From positions 1 through 64,000 of the forward strand of contig CANLPZ010000001.1 in the NCBI GenBank assembly GCA_947493145.1: a stretch of DNA of 64,000 nt, written 5' to 3'. A model generated the notes under the pieces. It searched no databases and had not been told where the DNA came from. It saw only the letters and a list, made by a program, of their open reading frames with translations. Origin of the DNA: an uncultured Paracoccaceae bacterium (lineage in GTDB: Bacteria; Pseudomonadota; Alphaproteobacteria; Rhodobacterales; Rhodobacteraceae). Within the stretch, counting starts at the first letter, position 1. Each line of letters opens with the position of its first letter. The translations under genes and the position numbers were made by a program. This document shows positions 60,267 through 64,000 of this stretch, piece by piece.

Positions 60267-62513
60267 CTACGTCTCTTCGTTGTTATTTGTGCTATTGGGG
60301 TTCAGGCCCAAGCGAATTATCGCACAGGCGCCCAAATGCCCCGAATTGTCTAAATCGTCGGCTGTTTTTAATGACAAGCTGCCGCCGTGTTCCTCGATGA
60401 TCTTTTTGACGATCGGCAACCCAAGCCCCGTGCCCTTATCGCGGGTCGTGACATAAGGTTCGAACAGCTTATTTCGATCTTCTGGCAATCCGATCCCGTT
60501 GTCCTGAATGCGAATTTCAACGCTTTTCCCGCCTACGGTTAAATCGACCCGAACGATCCCCGCGAAATCTTCGGCAAGTGCTTGTTTTTCGATCCGAGTT
60601 TCGATCGCCTCGCCGGCGTTCTTTATCAAATTGGTTAAGGCCTGCGACATCATCGTATCATCGATTTGCAAAACCACCGGTGCGTCCGGAACAGTCGCAG
60701 AAACCGTTACAAATTTGTTGGCCTGATCTTGCAACAAAACCGCGTCGCGCACCAACTGCACGATGTCATGTTCACGCCGTTCAGGTTCCGGCATCCGTGC
60801 AAATTTCGAAAACTCATCAACAATGCGTCGTAAGTCATTGGTTTGACGTACAATTACACCGGTCAACTGCGCTAATTTTTCGGGGTCTTCGACCTCTTTA
60901 CCGAACTTCCGTTTTACCCGTTCTGCGGACAGCTGAATGGGCGTTAGCGGGTTCTTAATCTCATGGGCGATCCGACGCGCCACATCGCCCCACGCGGCCA
61001 TACGTTGCGCAGAAACAAGGTCGGTCACATCGTCAAAGGCCACAACGAAACCGTCCAACGTTCCGTCGTCCAGACGGCGCGGTGACATGCGCACCAATAA
61101 GCTTTCTTGCAACCCACCGCGAATGACCTTGATTTCCTCTTGGACCACTTCCGCCTTGGTTTCCTTGAGCGCTTTAAACAAGGGTCCGAATTCCGGCACC
61201 GCCAATTCAAGCGACCGTTTCTTATCCGCGTCTCCGACCTCTAACAATCGGGTGGCTGAGGTGTTTACAAATGTCACCTCACCCGTGTTTGACAACCCAA
61301 CAACCCCTGAAGAGACCGAATTCAAAACGCTGTCAAACACCCGCTCCCGCTGGGCAATTTGTTCCGTGTTCGACAACAACGTATCCCGCTGCGCCTGCAG
61401 CTGCGTGGTCATTTGATTGAAATAGCGCGACAGCATGGAAATTTCATCGTCGCCGTCTTCTTCGCGAACACGGACATGCAAATTGCCAGCACCAACCCGT
61501 TGCGCCGCGCCTGCCAAACGACCGATGGGCCGTGATAAACGTTCAGCAAACCAAAGTCCGGCCCAAGTCGCCGCCAAAATCAAAATCGCAGCAAAGCCAA
61601 GATACAAAAGCGCGAATTCAAACAAATACCGTCCGCGTTCGCGATCCAATTGCTGGTACAAGCGCACTGTTTCCTGAGTATCATCAAGTAAATTCAATAT
61701 GTTACCGTCGATTGTTCGACTAACCAATAAATACCGGTTCACAAAACCAGAAATCGGAACCAAGGCGCGAAATTCATTGTTGTCCCAATCCTCAATGACG
61801 GACACACCTTGGGTGCGTGCCTCGTCGAACAGATCGGGTGTGGGTCGATCATAATTGAAACTATAGCTTGAAACACCGCGCGCGCGAATATCGCCAATGC
61901 CGTCAATCACAAAGGCCTTGGAAAATCCGCGCTGAATTCGCGGCTGTAGCCGTTGCAATTCTTGGCGCAAGGTTCCGTCAGACATGGTTGTTCGTGCACG
62001 CAAAAGCGCGGATAGATTTGCCGAAAGTGTCCGCGCGTCTTGGGTCAAACCATCGCGATGTTCCGCCTCATAGGCCTCCGCCGCGGACAAGGACGTTTCG
62101 ACAACATTACGGACCCGATCCGAAAACCATCCCTCAAAACTGATGTTGATGGTGAGCATTGCAAAGACCGCGACCAAAATCGTCGGCACCAAGGCCAAAA
62201 AGGTAAATGCCGCCGTAATGCGCAAATGCAGTCGTGATCCTGCGGATCGTGCACGGCGAGCCGCGACCATGCGGACCACCCGTTGCAACACCAAGGCGGC
62301 GATGATCACCACATAGACAAAATCCAACAGCAAAACCAAACGCAAGCTGGCGGAGTTCGGACCCTGCTGAAACGGACTAAGGATCAGAAACGTAAGAACG
62401 GCCAAAATTGGCCCGCAAATGACCAAAGCGATGGTCGCATAGGTCTGAACATGCCGTTGACGTCGCCAACGACTGAATTGTCCCCAAGAGATGCCACGCA
62501 TCGCTTTTTGCAC
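60267..62513 (-). CDS. ntrY: NtrY transmembrane sensor histidine kinase
   Basis: A 748-aa kinase: three N-terminal membrane segments (about 25-47, 58-80, 98-120), a periplasmic region of about 180 residues, a fourth helix near 300-320, HAMP, PAS, HisKA with ARRIAHEIKNPLTPIQ, and HATPase_c with GTGLGLPIVKKI. NtrY-NtrX respond to nitrogen status, redox or envelope signals in alphaproteobacteria. It lies between ntrC and ntrX in one transcription unit. Confidence 0.95.
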   Translation of the reverse strand: MQKAMRGISWGQFSRWRRQRHVQTYATIALVICGPILAVLTFLILSPFQQGPNSASLRLVLLLDFVYVVIIAALVLQRVVRMVAARRARSAGSRLHLRITAAFTFLALVPTILVAVFAMLTINISFEGWFSDRVRNVVETSLSAAEAYEAEHRDGLTQDARTLSANLSALLRARTTMSDGTLRQELQRLQPRIQRGFSKAFVIDGIGDIRARGVSSYSFNYDRPTPDLFDEARTQGVSVIEDWDNNEFRALVPISGFVNRYLLVSRTIDGNILNLLDDTQETVRLYQQLDRERGRYLFEFALLYLGFAAILILAATWAGLWFAERLSRPIGRLAGAAQRVGAGNLHVRVREEDGDDEISMLSRYFNQMTTQLQAQRDTLLSNTEQIAQRERVFDSVLNSVSSGVVGLSNTGEVTFVNTSATRLLEVGDADKKRSLELAVPEFGPLFKALKETKAEVVQEEIKVIRGGLQESLLVRMSPRRLDDGTLDGFVVAFDDVTDLVSAQRMAAWGDVARRIAHEIKNPLTPIQLSAERVKRKFGKEVEDPEKLAQLTGVIVRQTNDLRRIVDEFSKFARMPEPERREHDIVQLVRDAVLLQDQANKFVTVSATVPDAPVVLQIDDTMMSQALTNLIKNAGEAIETRIEKQALAEDFAGIVRVDLTVGGKSVEIRIQDNGIGLPEDRNKLFEPYVTTRDKGTGLGLPIVKKIIEEHGGSLSLKTADDLDNSGHLGACAIIRLGLNPNSTNNNEET

Positions 62514-62594
62514 GCTTCGCCTTATCCAGCGGAAAGTTCCGCCTATTTACCGCTTCATTGACTGCGACTCTTTGGTCACTGTTATGTTGCGATT

Positions 62595-63959
62595 TTACAT
62601 CAATTTGCGGCGGCGTGTCACCTGAATATCAAGTTCTGTGATCTTTTTTCTCAAGGTATTGCGGTTGATCCCAAGTAAATCAGCACATTTAGCCTGATTT
62701 CCGCCAACGGCATCCAGCGCAATTTCGATCAAAGGCATCTCAACTTCGCGCAAGATTCGCTGATACAACCCTGCTGGAGGCAACATTCCCCCGTGGAGAT
62801 CAAAGTACCGACGAAGATGTTTTTCGACCGATCCCGACAGTTTATCCGTATCGGCAACACCCGTCAGCGGTTCCATGGCCGGTTGATTGCCCAACACCAA
62901 TTCGACGTCGGATTGGGAAATCTCTTCTTCTGGGGCTGTCACCACCAACCGCATGACCGTATTTTCCAACTGTCGTACGTTTCCAGGCCATGAATAGCTT
63001 CGGATCATATCAGACGCCGCCGCAGACAAACGACGCAAAGGCGCGCCGTCGCGTTCGGCACGTGCAAGGAAATGTTCAGCAAGAAGCGGAATGTCATCAA
63101 CCCGTTCACGCAATGTCGGCACAGCTATCGTGACACCGCCCAATCGATAATACAGGTCTTGACGCAGACTGCCGTCTTCCATTTTTGCGGCCAGATCGAC
63201 TTGGCTCGTCGCCATAATACGCGGCGCATTTTCACCCAGACCATCCAACAGGCGCACGATTTTTGCTTGTGCTTCTTCGGACAGGTCGCCGACCTCGTCA
63301 AACAGCAACGTGCCGCCTTTGGCTTTGGTGACCAAAGTTGAGGGTCCGTCAACACCATCCAGATCCCCCGCGCTTGCCACAACAAACGGCAGTGACCGGC
63401 GATCAGAAAAATCGTGAATAGCACGCGCAATCAATGACTTACCTGTGCCGCTTTCGCCCGTAATCAGGACCGGCAGTTCCGTGTTCATCACACGCGCGAC
63501 CAATCGATACAGGTTTTGCATCAACGGCGTGCGTCCAACCAAGGGCAAATCATCTGTTTCGGTTTCGTTTGGCGCGCTAACGGGCGCTGCGCGGCGTTTG
63601 ATTTCCAACGCTTTGGACGCCCGTTTCATAAGATCGGGCAAATCAAAAGGTTTCGGCAAATAGTCATAGGCATGCGCCTCTGCCGCTTGAATTGCGGTCA
63701 TGATCGTATTTTGCGCCGAAATAATGATAACCGGCAATCCAGGGCGTTTCTCACCAATTTTGGGCAAGGCTTCCAACCCGTTTCCATCGGGCATAACAAC
63801 ATCGGAAATGACCAAATCGCCTTTTCCTTCTTCGACCCACCGCATCAGCGTCACCATGGACGACGTGGCATGCACTTTGCACCCTGCGCGCGTCAAGGCT
63901 TGCGTTAATACGGTGCGAATGGTGCGGTCGTCATCTGCGACCAAGACTGTTCCATCCAT
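62595..63959 (-). CDS. ntrC: NtrC nitrogen regulator lacking the sigma-54 interaction loop (Rhodobacter type)
   Basis: A 454-aa regulator: receiver with Asp53 (VISDVVMP), AAA+ domain with GESGTGKS and LLFDEVGDL, and a Fis HTH ([22 protein letters not shown]). The usual LFGHEKGAFTGA segment is missing; the chain runs from [11 protein letters not shown] straight to [11 protein letters not shown]. This is as in Rhodobacter capsulatus NtrC, which activates sigma-70 polymerase. GGAGA precedes the ATG. The 40 bp upstream probably hold the end of ntrB, but its frame cannot be fixed. Confidence 0.95.
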   Translation of the reverse strand: MDGTVLVADDDRTIRTVLTQALTRAGCKVHATSSMVTLMRWVEEGKGDLVISDVVMPDGNGLEALPKIGEKRPGLPVIIISAQNTIMTAIQAAEAHAYDYLPKPFDLPDLMKRASKALEIKRRAAPVSAPNETETDDLPLVGRTPLMQNLYRLVARVMNTELPVLITGESGTGKSLIARAIHDFSDRRSLPFVVASAGDLDGVDGPSTLVTKAKGGTLLFDEVGDLSEEAQAKIVRLLDGLGENAPRIMATSQVDLAAKMEDGSLRQDLYYRLGGVTIAVPTLRERVDDIPLLAEHFLARAERDGAPLRRLSAAASDMIRSYSWPGNVRQLENTVMRLVVTAPEEEISQSDVELVLGNQPAMEPLTGVADTDKLSGSVEKHLRRYFDLHGGMLPPAGLYQRILREVEMPLIEIALDAVGGNQAKCADLLGINRNTLRKKITELDIQVTRRRKLM

Positions 63960-64000
63960 TTTAGTTCTCCGATCTTAGCGTTGTCATCCTGCAGCCTCTT

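Noticed and set aside
63961-64000. End of ntrB on the minus strand
   Set aside because: Two frames contain stops in this 40-bp stretch and neither tail is recognisable, so no partial gene was called.

Overview
The window looks like a chromosome segment from a marine alphaproteobacterium of the Rhodobacterales (Roseobacter group). The evidence is gene content: a Rhodobacter-type ntrC-ntrY-ntrX-trkA-trkH-hfq-hflX run, an NtrC without the sigma-54 contact loop, a HemB without zinc cysteines, the pst-pho order with long PstA and PstC proteins, an RTX-Hint protein, a GcvT-fused flavoprotein pair, and rpsB-tsf. GC content appears moderate. No prophage, insertion sequence, CRISPR array, rRNA or intact tRNA is visible. 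The species is not determined.

Layout. (1) 1-2.3 kb: 3' end of a secreted RTX calcium-binding protein with a C-terminal Hint domain. (2) 2.3-14.0 kb: a probable methylated-amine or amino-acid island. It holds two divergent dimethylglycine-dehydrogenase-like genes around a perfect 7-7-7 dyad, a six-gene livKGF-(small secreted protein)-livHM operon, and a GlxA-type AraC regulator. (3) 14.2-19.7 kb: class II DAHP synthase, a PAS_5 protein, then yicC-gmk-gamma carbonic anhydrase-PLP transsulfuration enzyme. (4) 19.7-27.5 kb: a small receiver-like protein, then phoR, a triple Pho box and pstSCAB-phoU-phoB, a complete phosphate-starvation regulon. (5) 27.6-30.1 kb: accessory-looking, AT-rich DNA with a membrane protein/XRE regulator pair and its candidate operator, a tRNA-like relic, an aroQ-luxR pair and a 300-nt noncoding tract. 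(6) 30.1-39.0 kb: tsf and rpsB with a structured leader, HupE-like and DUF4198 genes with overlapping divergent starts, psuK-psuG (pseudouridine breakdown), DUF502-lysE, and bdhA-patatin with a PhaR-like operator. (7) 39.1-44.9 kb: a candidate minus-strand small RNA, an oligopeptide-binding protein followed by two tiny lipoproteins (39 and 42 aa) and an aquaporin, a cupin-XRE regulator, a DsbA-type oxidoreductase and a Bcr/CflA exporter. (8) 44.9-54.2 kb: mfd, a four-helix membrane protein, hemB, a SYLF lipoprotein, a beta-hydroxyacid dehydrogenase and a penicillin-acylase-type Ntn hydrolase. (9) 54.2-64.0 kb: hflX, hfq, trkH, trkA, ntrX, ntrY, ntrC, all leftward.

The genome is compact. Stop/start overlaps are common, and convergent genes abut or overlap by a few bases, including one terminator lying inside the opposing gene. 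The least explained pieces are the candidate small RNA at 39.15-39.23 kb, the dyad between the two flavoproteins, the tRNA-like leader of aroQ-luxR with its atypical LuxR, the 29.8-30.1 kb noncoding tract and the tiny lipoprotein pair. Functions are assigned from remembered family motifs; no database search was possible.
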